The notes under the pieces were generated by a model. That model was not told where the DNA came from and searched no databases. It was given only the letters and a program-made list of their open reading frames with translations. The position numbers and the translations under genes were made by a program. Of a stretch of 5,666 nucleotides of DNA, positions 1-5,666 are shown piece by piece (position 1 is the stretch's first letter; every line of letters starts with the position of its first letter). The DNA is from Chitinophagaceae bacterium (GTDB lineage Bacteria > Bacteroidota > Bacteroidia > Chitinophagales > Chitinophagaceae): NCBI GenBank assembly GCA_947378615.1, contig CANCKV010000258.1, forward strand, positions 1 to 5,666. The letters run 5' to 3'.

Positions 1-6
1 TTATGA

Positions 7-84
7 ATAAAACTAGGTTATAAGGAAGGTAATACTTATAGTGAAGATGAAGTAGTAGAAATAATAAAATCGTGGTCATGATAA
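7..84 (+). other. Short open tail of unknown origin, possibly the 3' end of a broken gene
   Basis: Reading from base 7, 24 sense codons run to tandem stops TGA TAA at 79-84. The peptide reads IKLGYKEGNTYSEDEVVEII and then KSWS. It is acidic and well mixed, and it looks like the C-terminus of a real protein. However, a TGA lies in frame at 4-6 and there is no ATG, GTG or TTG start inside, so it cannot be a normal gene as it stands. It could be the end of a gene broken by a nonsense or frameshift mutation just upstream, or chance. The window edge prevents a decision. I do not recognise the family. Confidence 0.2.
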
Positions 85-143
85 TTTGAGTAATCAAAAA
101 AATACTGACATCAGAAATTAAAAAGATAATAGAAGAATAAATA

Positions 144-1424
144 ATGCTAAATAGAAAAAAGAGTCCCAAGATAATAGATGCGGTAGAATTGAACCTGCAA
201 TTGAAACCCTTTACCAAATTCACCCTAGATAATGGCGTTGAAGTATATAGTATTCATGCGGGTGCACAGGAAGTAGTCATGGTGGAAATGGTATTCTTTG
301 CTGGCAATTGGTATGAAGAGAAAAATGTAGTGGCTGCTAGTACTAATTTCATGTTGAAGAACGGTACTCAACAGAAGAAGGCATTTGCTATTAATGAACA
401 TTTCGAATTTCATGGTGCATACCTAAACAGGGGTTGTCATAATGAGACTGCCACTATGACCTTACATACGCTAGGGAAACATATTCCTAAATTATTGCCT
501 GTCATGGCAGAATTATTGACCGATAGTATCTTCCCAGAAGATGAATTGGCCATCTATAAGCAGAATCAAAAGCAACGGTTATCAATAAATCTAAAGAAGT
601 GTGATTTTGTTGCAAATAGGTTGATTGATGAATATCTATTTGGCTACAACCACCCGTATGGAAAATACTCTTCTGCAGAACATTACGACAACATCAATAC
701 AGAGGACTTAAAAGCATTTTACCAACAGTTTTATACGAATGGTAAATGTATCATATTTGTTGCTGGCATTCTTCCTGCTGATATTCAGGAGCAAATAAAT
801 AGTGCTTTTGGTCATTTACCTTTCAATACTAAACCGTTGCCTTCGATTGATTATAAGGCAAATCCTTTTGTAGAGAAAAAACATCAAATCACGAATGATG
901 TGAATGGAGTACAGGCTGCAATTCGTATTGCCCGTCCTTTTCCTAGCCGTCATCATCCTGATTTTTCAAAAGTGCAGGTGTTGAACAACCTTTTTGGAGG
1001 TTTCTTTGGCTCGAGGTTAATGAGTAATATCCGCGAAGATAAGGGCTATACTTATGGGATTCAATCGTATTTGCAAAACTTAATTCAACAATCCGCTTGG
1101 ATGATTAGTACCGAGGCAGGTAGAGATGTTTCTGCAGCAACTATCAGCGAGGTATATAAGGAAATGGCAAGAATTAAAACAGAACCGATTCCTGATGATG
1201 AAATAAACCTAGTTCGAAATTATATGATGGGCAGTTTATTGAATGATTTGGATGGGCCTTTTCAAATTATTTCCCGTTGGAAAAGCTATGTATTAAATGG
1301 TTTGGATGAGAGTTATTTCAATCGGGCGATTCATACTATCAGAACCGTTACATCGGAAGAATTACAGGAAATGGCAAATAAGTATATGATAGAGGAAGAG
1401 TTTTATGAATTAGTGGTCATTTAA
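144..1424 (+). CDS. M16 family (M16B-like) peptidase subunit, non-catalytic
   Basis: This 426-residue protein has the two-domain plan of a single M16B subunit, as in the mitochondrial processing peptidase family. Residues about 21-210 form the N-terminal half and about 245-426 the C-terminal half. Family landmarks are NHPYG near 169-173, the FYQQFYTNGKCIIFVAG stretch near 192-208, FGGFFGSRL near 284-292 and IREDKGYTYG at 296-305. The last contains the Arg297/Tyr304 pair typical of the substrate-binding half. The zinc motif HxxEH is missing: the aligned segment at 65-71 reads ASTNFML just before the usual GT (74-75), so His, Glu and His are replaced by Ala, Asn and Phe. The downstream region that should supply the third zinc ligand (about 138-155, QNQKQRLSINLKK) is also not conserved. 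By analogy with known heterodimeric M16B proteins, this would be the partner that helps bind substrate for an active HxxEH subunit, often encoded next door. That gene is not in the window. No signal peptide is seen, so it is probably cytoplasmic. ATG144 is the first possible start, because TAA lies in frame at 138-140. No clear Shine-Dalgarno sequence is present. The family call is strong, while the partner role is inferred. Confidence 0.88.
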   Translation: MLNRKKSPKIIDAVELNLQLKPFTKFTLDNGVEVYSIHAGAQEVVMVEMVFFAGNWYEEKNVVAASTNFMLKNGTQQKKAFAINEHFEFHGAYLNRGCHNETATMTLHTLGKHIPKLLPVMAELLTDSIFPEDELAIYKQNQKQRLSINLKKCDFVANRLIDEYLFGYNHPYGKYSSAEHYDNINTEDLKAFYQQFYTNGKCIIFVAGILPADIQEQINSAFGHLPFNTKPLPSIDYKANPFVEKKHQITNDVNGVQAAIRIARPFPSRHHPDFSKVQVLNNLFGGFFGSRLMSNIREDKGYTYGIQSYLQNLIQQSAWMISTEAGRDVSAATISEVYKEMARIKTEPIPDDEINLVRNYMMGSLLNDLDGPFQIISRWKSYVLNGLDESYFNRAIHTIRTVTSEELQEMANKYMIEEEFYELVVI

Positions 1425-1515
1425 GCGCACATTACTAGTTATATTTTTATAAAGAAGACGTATTCGCATGATTTAATAGGAATGATTGATATATTCGTTC
1501 ATTAAATTTTACATT

Positions 1516-2148
1516 ATGAATATTGCTGCCATTAGAAAAGAGTATAAACTCAAGTCCTTGTTAGAATCCGAAGTTGCAGCAGATGCAATTGAACAATTTT
1601 CCATTTGGTGGAAAGATGCCCTTGATAGTAATATAGACGAAGTGAATGCAATGACTGTTGCAACCGCATCAAAAGAAGGTATTCCTTCTGCTAGGGTAGT
1701 ACTACTAAAAGGATTTGATGAGCATGGTTTTGTTTTCTTTACCAATTATCACAGTGCTAAAGGACAAGAAATTGCTGAAAATAAACATGCGAGTCTGCTA
1801 TTTTTCTGGAAAGAACTCGAAAGACAAGTTCGGATAAATGGGTTTTTAGAAAAAATTGATGACACAGCTAATGATGAATACTTTAAAAGCCGTCCTTATG
1901 GAAGTCAAATTGGTGCTTGGAGTTCTCCGCAGAGCAAAGTAATTGAAAATCGAGATGTGCTTGATGCGAATGTAGAAAAGTATCAAGCTCAATTTGGCAA
2001 TAATGTACCTAGACCTACACATTGGGGAGGGTATATTTTAAGACCAAAATCAATTGAGTTTTGGCAAGGAAGAACAAGCCGACTACACGATAGATTGAAA
2101 TATTCATTAGAAGGGAATAATTGGAGAATTGAGCGATTAGCTCCCTAA
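1516..2148 (+). CDS. pdxH: Pyridoxine/pyridoxamine 5'-phosphate oxidase
   Basis: The 210-residue protein is an FMN-dependent oxidase that converts pyridoxine 5'-phosphate or pyridoxamine 5'-phosphate to pyridoxal 5'-phosphate with O2, the last step of PLP synthesis and salvage in the cytoplasm. It aligns along its whole length with the E. coli enzyme as I remember it. FMN contacts are Arg60 and Lys65 in RVVLLK, Thr76 in FFTNY, Ser80/Lys82, Gln104 in ERQV, Gln139-Ser140, Trp183 and Arg193. Substrate contacts are Lys65, Tyr122, Arg126, Ser130, Arg189 and His191. The family signature is at 180-193 (IEFWQGRTSRLHDR), and the protein ends in the typical RIERLAP. No key residue is missing and the length is normal. 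ATG1516 gives the usual family start MNIAAIRKEY. The frame stays open upstream to a TTG at 1486, which would add ten hydrophobic residues with no counterpart in the family, so I reject it. It follows the M16 gene by 91 bases in the same direction. Co-transcription is possible but no functional link is evident. Confidence 0.97.
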   Translation: MNIAAIRKEYKLKSLLESEVAADAIEQFSIWWKDALDSNIDEVNAMTVATASKEGIPSARVVLLKGFDEHGFVFFTNYHSAKGQEIAENKHASLLFFWKELERQVRINGFLEKIDDTANDEYFKSRPYGSQIGAWSSPQSKVIENRDVLDANVEKYQAQFGNNVPRPTHWGGYILRPKSIEFWQGRTSRLHDRLKYSLEGNNWRIERLAP

Positions 2149-2261
2149 ATGAAGTTATAAATTATAATATTAGCTTAAAATCTCAAAATAAAAAGGATTA
2201 TTTTGTATTTATGAATAGTAATTGTTAACTACTATTTATATTGCCCCCCTATTTTATTTAT

Positions 2262-3083
2262 ATGCGAACTTCATTTATGGCGGTACGGGTGATTGTATTC
2301 TTTCTTTTGATTTCTTTTTCTGCAAAATCTCAATTGCAAGAAACTTTTTCTCACAATGGTGAATATGGAATTTCAGTTGGATTAGGACATTATTTTGGAG
2401 ATTTAGACCCGAATGTGGCACTTGACCATTCTAAATTTGCTTTCGGGGCATTTTATGCAAAGCAATTTGGTAATTATGTAAGTTTAAGGGCAAGTGCCAA
2501 TTATGTTGCTTTAGGGTATTCAGATGCTTACAGCAATAATTTATGGCAAAGGCAACGTAATCTTAGCTTTAATTCGGATGTTTGGGAATTCAGTTTAAGT
2601 GGCAACTTTAACTTCTTTAAATTTTTTCCTGCGATTGAAGAATATAGGTTTACTCCTTACTTAAGTTTAGGAATCGGTGCGATGACATTTAATCCTTATA
2701 CCTATTATAATGGATATAAATATTTTCTTCGGTCAATAAAAACAGAGGGGCAATCGTCTCAGTATAGCAATGTTGCTATTATTGCTCCATTAGGAATGGG
2801 TGTAAAATATAATATCACCGACGATATGAATGTTTTTGCGGAGTTAAATTATAGATTTACTTCCACAGGTTATCTTGACGATGTTTATGGAACCTATGCA
2901 TCTCCAAATACTTTTACAAATCAAACTTCCTTAGAACTTCAAGATAGAAGTTACGAATATAAAATTTATCATAAAGAGGGGCAACAAAGGGGTAATAGCA
3001 GAAACGATTCTTATGCTACACTTCAAGTAGGAATTTCATTCAATATTGAGGGTTATCACTGCCCATTCAAACCTAAGTACTAA
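2262..3083 (+). CDS. DUF6089/PorG-like outer-membrane beta-barrel protein
   Basis: With ATG2262 the protein has 273 residues. Residues 1-23 look like a signal peptide: Arg2 and Arg9, a hydrophobic core VIVFFLLISFS, then AKS before Gln24. The rest alternates polar and aromatic residues in repeated strands, as expected for a small outer-membrane barrel. Landmarks I associate with the Bacteroidota DUF6089 family are YFGDLDP (44-50), NLSFNSDVWEF (100-110), EYRFTPYLSLGIGA (127-140), TEGQ (161-164), PLGMGVKYNI (176-185), YRFTSTGYLDDVYGTY (197-212), QRGNSRNDSY (242-251) and a final GYHCP (264-268). The family includes PorG, a component of the type IX secretion system outer-membrane complex. Whether this copy serves secretion or is a paralogue cannot be told here. 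No other secretion gene is nearby. Other starts are possible: TTG2241 would add seven residues, and ATG2277 still leaves a short signal peptide. ATG2262 gives the most ordinary signal peptide. The gene starts 113 bases after pdxH and points towards the hydrolase gene on the other strand. Confidence 0.85.
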   Translation: MRTSFMAVRVIVFFLLISFSAKSQLQETFSHNGEYGISVGLGHYFGDLDPNVALDHSKFAFGAFYAKQFGNYVSLRASANYVALGYSDAYSNNLWQRQRNLSFNSDVWEFSLSGNFNFFKFFPAIEEYRFTPYLSLGIGAMTFNPYTYYNGYKYFLRSIKTEGQSSQYSNVAIIAPLGMGVKYNITDDMNVFAELNYRFTSTGYLDDVYGTYASPNTFTNQTSLELQDRSYEYKIYHKEGQQRGNSRNDSYATLQVGISFNIEGYHCPFKPKY

Positions 3084-3245
3084 TATGCCCCCTAGTAACT
3101 GAGGATAAAGTGTTACTGAAAAGCTATTCCGGAGAAATTAGTAAGGAAGTATGTTGACTGATGATGCACTTGTTTTTTGAAGGGAGATGCTTCAAATTAA
3201 AACCTTTGTTTGAGTTGAGTACAGTCTTTAGGAAGATCCCCGATG

Positions 3246-3267
3246 AATAACTTGACATGAAGTTATT
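3246..3267 (+). terminator. AT-rich hairpin, possible weak terminator
   Basis: AATAACTT (3246-3253) and AAGTTATT (3260-3267) are perfect inverted repeats around a 6-base loop GACATG. On the + strand the stem is followed by TTTAATTCTT, a broken T-run. It has only one G-C pair and lies about 160 bases past the barrel stop, so it would be a weak terminator for + strand transcripts. On the - strand no T-run follows. A chance hairpin in AT-rich DNA is a real alternative. Confidence 0.3.
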
Positions 3268-3352
3268 TTAATTCTTCAAAATATTTTTTTAAAGAATCAT
3301 CCACCGCTAAAGTTCAAGAACTCGCTGATTTCATTTGCTCCATGAAAGTCAT
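3263..3352 (-). pseudogene. Possible decayed small gene with one in-frame TGA
   Basis: On the - strand, a 30-codon frame starts at ATG3352 and reads MTFMEQMKSASS. It then meets TGA at 3316-3314 and continues TLAVDDSLKKYFEELK to TAA at 3265-3263. The second half has the look of a real protein C-terminus: charged, helix-forming and ending in EELK. If TGA was once TGG, the frame would encode a 29-residue peptide. The overlapping frame 3377-3297 also reads plausibly (MNRYSIIIDDFHGANEISEF and on), so a frameshifted longer gene is possible. I do not recognise either piece, and in DNA this short chance cannot be excluded. Confidence 0.18.
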
Positions 3353-3434
3353 CTATAATAATAGAATATCTATTCATATTGTGATCTTATCAACGTACCC
3401 TATTTGTGGGAAGTCTTCTTTTATAAAGTTCAAA

Positions 3435-3525
3435 AGTCAAACAAAAGGATTTATTCCTGCTCTAAAGCCCTCCAAGTAAAAAGCCTACATCATTTAAAAA
3501 GACTTGAAAAAAGGAGTCAAACAAA
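3435..3525. repeat. Pair of 11-bp direct repeats
   Basis: AGTCAAACAAA occurs at 3435-3445 and again at 3515-3525, with 80 bases between the two starts. Both copies lie just beyond the 3' end of the hydrolase gene. Each is followed a few bases on by a loosely similar AT-rich stretch (GGATTTATTC and TAATTATTCA). The segment between is not recognisable as a mobile element. It may be chance or a trace of a small duplication or excision. Confidence 0.3.
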
Positions 3526-3572
3526 TAATTATTCATTTATCAAGAATTATCCACTAGAGCAAGGATACCATC

Positions 3573-5480
3573 CTATTTTGACATTGCTTTTAAGTCGTCT
3601 TTTTTGGAAATAACATTATTTACTTCCATACCAGCAAAGAGGACAGCAAATAAACCATGTGTATCATTATCGTAATAGGGGCGGTTAATATAATAATTTA
3701 CATCCTCAGAACACATGGAACCCATACAAATATCGTGTACTGTACCATCTTTATCTATCCTTGATTTTATGGCATCCCAAGCCTTTATTACTTTAGGTTT
3801 ATAAGTATTTGCATCAAGCCAACCATTACTTACACCACGAGCAATTGCCATTGTGAAAATAGCAGTGCCTGAAACTTCTTCCTTCGAATCTTTTCTATCA
3901 ATTACATTATACCAAAAGCCATTTTCATTCTGATATTTAGCTATTGCCTCTACATGTTCCCTAAAATGCTGCAATATTGCCTTGTATTTGGGATGATTTT
4001 TAGGTAAATGAAGAAGCACTTCGGTAGTAGCCCAAATTCCCCATCCATTTGCCCTAGACCAATGAGGCAATTTTACACTCTTATTTGAATATTTTGCATG
4101 ACAATATAGATGTGCCGTACTGTCCCAAACCTCTTTATTAAAGTTTAAAACTTGGTTTGCAGCGTCATCCTGTAGTTTCTTTTTTAATGCTATATCATCA
4201 GTATATAAAGAGGCTTGTACTAAAAAAGGAATTCCCATGAACATATCATCTACCCAAGTAGTATATTTTTCAGGAGATAATCTAGTAAATATGTTAGTTC
4301 CTGGCATACGCAATTGCCCATCTTCTGCATATTGAATCATTTTATCGACAAATTTCTTATACGCATCACGGTTTTCGAAATTATCATTGCTTTCTAGACG
4401 ATAAACTAAAGGTAAAGACGGAGCTAAAGTAAAATCAAGCAAGGGGACACCTAGAATTTCTTTATTAGCAGAGCTGTCAGCATTCAATTTTTTTACCTGA
4501 TAGTTTACAAATGGGATTCCATCCAAATGAAAATTACAATAATTGAATGCATAATTACTAAATCTTGAATCTCCTGTCATCTGAGCGAGCTTTTCCATCG
4601 CCCAAGCAGTACCACCATTATGATAATTCCAATTATAACTTGTACCCCATTTCTTTTGATTTATCATTCCACCTAATATTTCAACCTTAGGTATTGTCCA
4701 AGTGATCAATTCGTCAGAACCTTGGTACATATAACCAAAACTGACATTATTTTCAGGTTCATAAATAGTATTTATTCCTTTTCTGTCAGGATTATCAAAA
4801 GGACCTACTACTAACCAATTAGAAATATTTGCAACAGATTTGTCTATATATTTCATATTCGCTAACCCAATTGCAGGATAATTAATCCCTTTTGATAGAA
4901 TAGCTCCATTAGTAGAAGGGGGTTGGATAAATACTTTCCATTCCTTTCCAGCTGTTTCGGATTTAATAAGTAATCTATTTTGCCCTTTTTGTAGAGAGAG
5001 TTTGCAATGATTATTCATTTTTACACTTCTCTCTTCAAACTGAAGGTTAATATTCCTATCGCCTTGTTTATCATACACAAGTTTTGAGTTCAGCCATATT
5101 TTACATCCGTCATTATGCTCAATCTCAATATCCATATCCATTTTTTCATTTGCAGTTAATAAAGTAGTGGCATACGCAACAACAGATTTTCCTAAACCAA
5201 AGGTTCTACCAAAATCAACCGTTTGTATTCCATTAAACGTTTTATTTGGAGTACTTAAAGATAATTGATATTTGAAAGGAGTTTCTGTAACTAATTTATT
5301 GCCTATGAGCTTTAATACTTCTAATGGAGATTCAATAGCAACAACGTTTTTTTGTGCGTATGATTGAGTAATAATAAATGAAATAGCAATAATAGAAATG
5401 CAAGAAATAGTTACTTTCTTTAATCTAGTAAATAAAGTTAACTTGGTGTGTAAATCAAGAAGTAAAAAAATATGTCTCAT
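3573..5480 (-). CDS. Secreted GH105-type unsaturated glucuronyl/galacturonyl hydrolase with N-terminal beta-sandwich
   Basis: The 635-residue protein combines three parts after a signal peptide (hydrophobic core about 23-40, cleavage likely after SYA42 before Gln43). Residues about 85-190 look like a galactose-binding-like beta-sandwich, with HNDGCKIWLNSKLVYD at 122-137 and KGQNRLLIKS at 165-174. A linker carries NWLVVGPFDN (221-230) and TIYEPE (238-243). Residues about 285-625 match the alpha6/alpha6-barrel Glyco_hydro_88/GH105 domain: WVDDMFMGIPFLV (409-421), whose Asp411 or Asp412 is the likely catalytic acid by comparison with YteR; HWSRANGW (473-480); SGTAIFTMAIARG (537-549); and YYINRPYYDNDTHG (596-609) before LFAGMEV. 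Such enzymes hydrate the 4,5-unsaturated uronic acid that polysaccharide lyases leave on oligosaccharides, releasing it. Substrate (rhamnogalacturonan, glucuronan, ulvan or arabinogalactan type) cannot be read from the sequence. Single-domain members have about 340-380 residues, so the first 280 are an extension. No lipobox fits and no type IX C-terminal signal is seen, so it is probably periplasmic. ATG5480 is the only possible start before the signal core. No SusC/SusD or lyase gene is in the window. Confidence 0.88.
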   Translation of the reverse strand: MRHIFLLLDLHTKLTLFTRLKKVTISCISIIAISFIITQSYAQKNVVAIESPLEVLKLIGNKLVTETPFKYQLSLSTPNKTFNGIQTVDFGRTFGLGKSVVAYATTLLTANEKMDMDIEIEHNDGCKIWLNSKLVYDKQGDRNINLQFEERSVKMNNHCKLSLQKGQNRLLIKSETAGKEWKVFIQPPSTNGAILSKGINYPAIGLANMKYIDKSVANISNWLVVGPFDNPDRKGINTIYEPENNVSFGYMYQGSDELITWTIPKVEILGGMINQKKWGTSYNWNYHNGGTAWAMEKLAQMTGDSRFSNYAFNYCNFHLDGIPFVNYQVKKLNADSSANKEILGVPLLDFTLAPSLPLVYRLESNDNFENRDAYKKFVDKMIQYAEDGQLRMPGTNIFTRLSPEKYTTWVDDMFMGIPFLVQASLYTDDIALKKKLQDDAANQVLNFNKEVWDSTAHLYCHAKYSNKSVKLPHWSRANGWGIWATTEVLLHLPKNHPKYKAILQHFREHVEAIAKYQNENGFWYNVIDRKDSKEEVSGTAIFTMAIARGVSNGWLDANTYKPKVIKAWDAIKSRIDKDGTVHDICMGSMCSEDVNYYINRPYYDNDTHGLFAVLFAGMEVNNVISKKDDLKAMSK

Positions 5481-5666
5481 TGTAAATCGTTAGACTGTTC
5501 GAAAATAAAAAATAAAGGACGTAAAAATTATTAAAATGTATTTGTCTAATTGATGCAAATAATTGGTTTAATCTACCAATTTGAACTTATGAACAATAAT
5601 TTGGTCAATTAGAACTATTTTTTCTAACGAAAGAAATAAAAATAAGTTACTAGACCCTAAAATCTT
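5481..5666 (-). promoter_or_regulatory. Upstream region of the hydrolase gene with a clustered AATTG/CAATT element
   Basis: This 186-base AT-rich leader should carry the hydrolase promoter, read on the - strand. It holds a perfect inverted repeat AATTGG (5561-5566) / CCAATT (5576-5581) with a 9-base spacer. Further AATTG or CAATT copies lie at 5548-5552 and 5606-5610, and a near copy AATTTGG at 5598-5604. Such clustering could be an operator, for example for a uronate-responsive regulator, but in AT-rich DNA it may be chance. I see no good match to the Bacteroidota promoter pattern (TTTG and TAnnTTTG at proper spacing), and no second gene. Confidence 0.25.

Larger units (their letters stand above)
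3084..3572. other. 489-base convergent intergenic region without an intact recognisable gene
   Basis: This gap separates the barrel gene from the convergent hydrolase gene, which is long for a space between 3' ends. Every frame on the + strand is short. The longest (3404-3613) is basic, resembles nothing I know and runs over the hydrolase stop. On the - strand there are several protein-like pieces: 3377-3297 (26 residues), 3352-3263 (two pieces either side of an in-frame TGA), 3258-3124 (44 residues) and 3536-3462 (24 residues, hydrophobic). None is recognisable. Structural elements are a perfect 8-bp inverted repeat at 3246-3267, a weak 6-bp pair AGTAAC/GTTACT at 3094-3117, an AGGAT/ATCCT pair at 3562-3574 that overlaps the hydrolase stop, and an 11-bp direct repeat. 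It may be decayed coding DNA or ordinary spacer. Confidence 0.5.

Noticed and set aside
225..413. - strand frame inside the M16 gene
   Set aside because: It is a shadow of a well-supported gene and has no features of its own.
1486..1515. TTG start ten codons upstream of the pdxH ATG
   Set aside because: The added residues IYSFIKFYI have no counterpart in the family, while ATG1516 gives the usual MNIAAIRKEY start.
1509..1745. - strand frame inside pdxH
   Set aside because: It is a shadow of a certain gene, serine-rich by reverse translation and without family resemblance.
2198..2205. TTATTTTG as a -7 promoter element before the barrel gene
   Set aside because: It is one mismatch from TAnnTTTG, but no TTTG element lies at the proper distance upstream. 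Such near matches are common in this AT-rich DNA.
2241..2261. TTG start for the barrel protein
   Set aside because: It would put PPYFIY before a normal signal peptide that already begins at ATG2262. The TTG also overlaps the C-run leader.
2744..2986. Two GAGGGGCAA copies in the barrel gene that could pair with the C-run upstream
   Set aside because: Both encode conserved EGQ residues of the family, and complementarity to the upstream tract is only seven bases.
3161..3250. 29-residue + strand frame starting MMHLFFEGRCF
   Set aside because: It is short and unrecognised, has no ribosome site, and lies opposite an equally plausible - strand frame.
3404..3613. 69-residue + strand frame crossing the hydrolase stop
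   Set aside because: It is basic, low in complexity, has no family resemblance and overlaps the 3' end of the strong gene on the other strand.
5394..5411. Cys27 of the hydrolase as a lipoprotein site
   Set aside because: TISC does not fit a lipobox and the cysteine sits at the start of the hydrophobic core, not after it.
1..5666. CRISPR array, defence cluster, tRNA or rRNA gene, or complete insertion sequence
   Set aside because: I saw no regularly spaced repeats, no transposase or integrase, and no cloverleaf or rRNA-like stretch on either strand.

Overview
The window is an AT-rich stretch of bacterial chromosome. It most likely comes from the Bacteroidota and fits an environmental, Chitinophaga-like lineage best. 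Three things support this: an outer-membrane barrel of the DUF6089/PorG type, a secreted multidomain GH105-type glycoside hydrolase, and genes without clear Shine-Dalgarno sequences. The lineage below phylum is inference, and no rRNA or tRNA is present to confirm it.

Layout. Positions 1-143 hold a short stop-bounded coding-like tail and the leader of the first gene. Three genes then run on the + strand: a non-catalytic M16 peptidase-family subunit (144-1424), pyridoxine 5'-phosphate oxidase pdxH (1516-2148), and a DUF6089/PorG-like outer-membrane barrel (2262-3083). Gaps of 91 and 113 bases separate them, so they may be co-transcribed, but nothing in their functions links them. A 489-base gap (3084-3572) has no convincing intact gene. 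It does carry protein-like fragments on the - strand, one AT-rich hairpin and a short direct repeat. A secreted two-part glycoside hydrolase (5480-3573) lies on the - strand, convergent with the first three genes. Its upstream region (5481-5666) contains a small cluster of AATTG/CAATT elements.

How the genes work together. They do not form an evident pathway. The M16 protein lacks the zinc-binding residues and should need a catalytic partner encoded elsewhere. PdxH makes the cofactor PLP. The barrel probably sits in the outer membrane, possibly with the type IX secretion machinery. The hydrolase probably removes an unsaturated uronic acid from oligosaccharides left by polysaccharide lyases in the periplasm. 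No SusC/SusD, lyase or sugar regulator is visible beside it.

I found no CRISPR array, intact insertion sequence, defence system or clearly new system. The items most worth a second look are the degraded-looking gap at 3084-3572, the N-terminal domain of the hydrolase and the zinc-less M16 protein.
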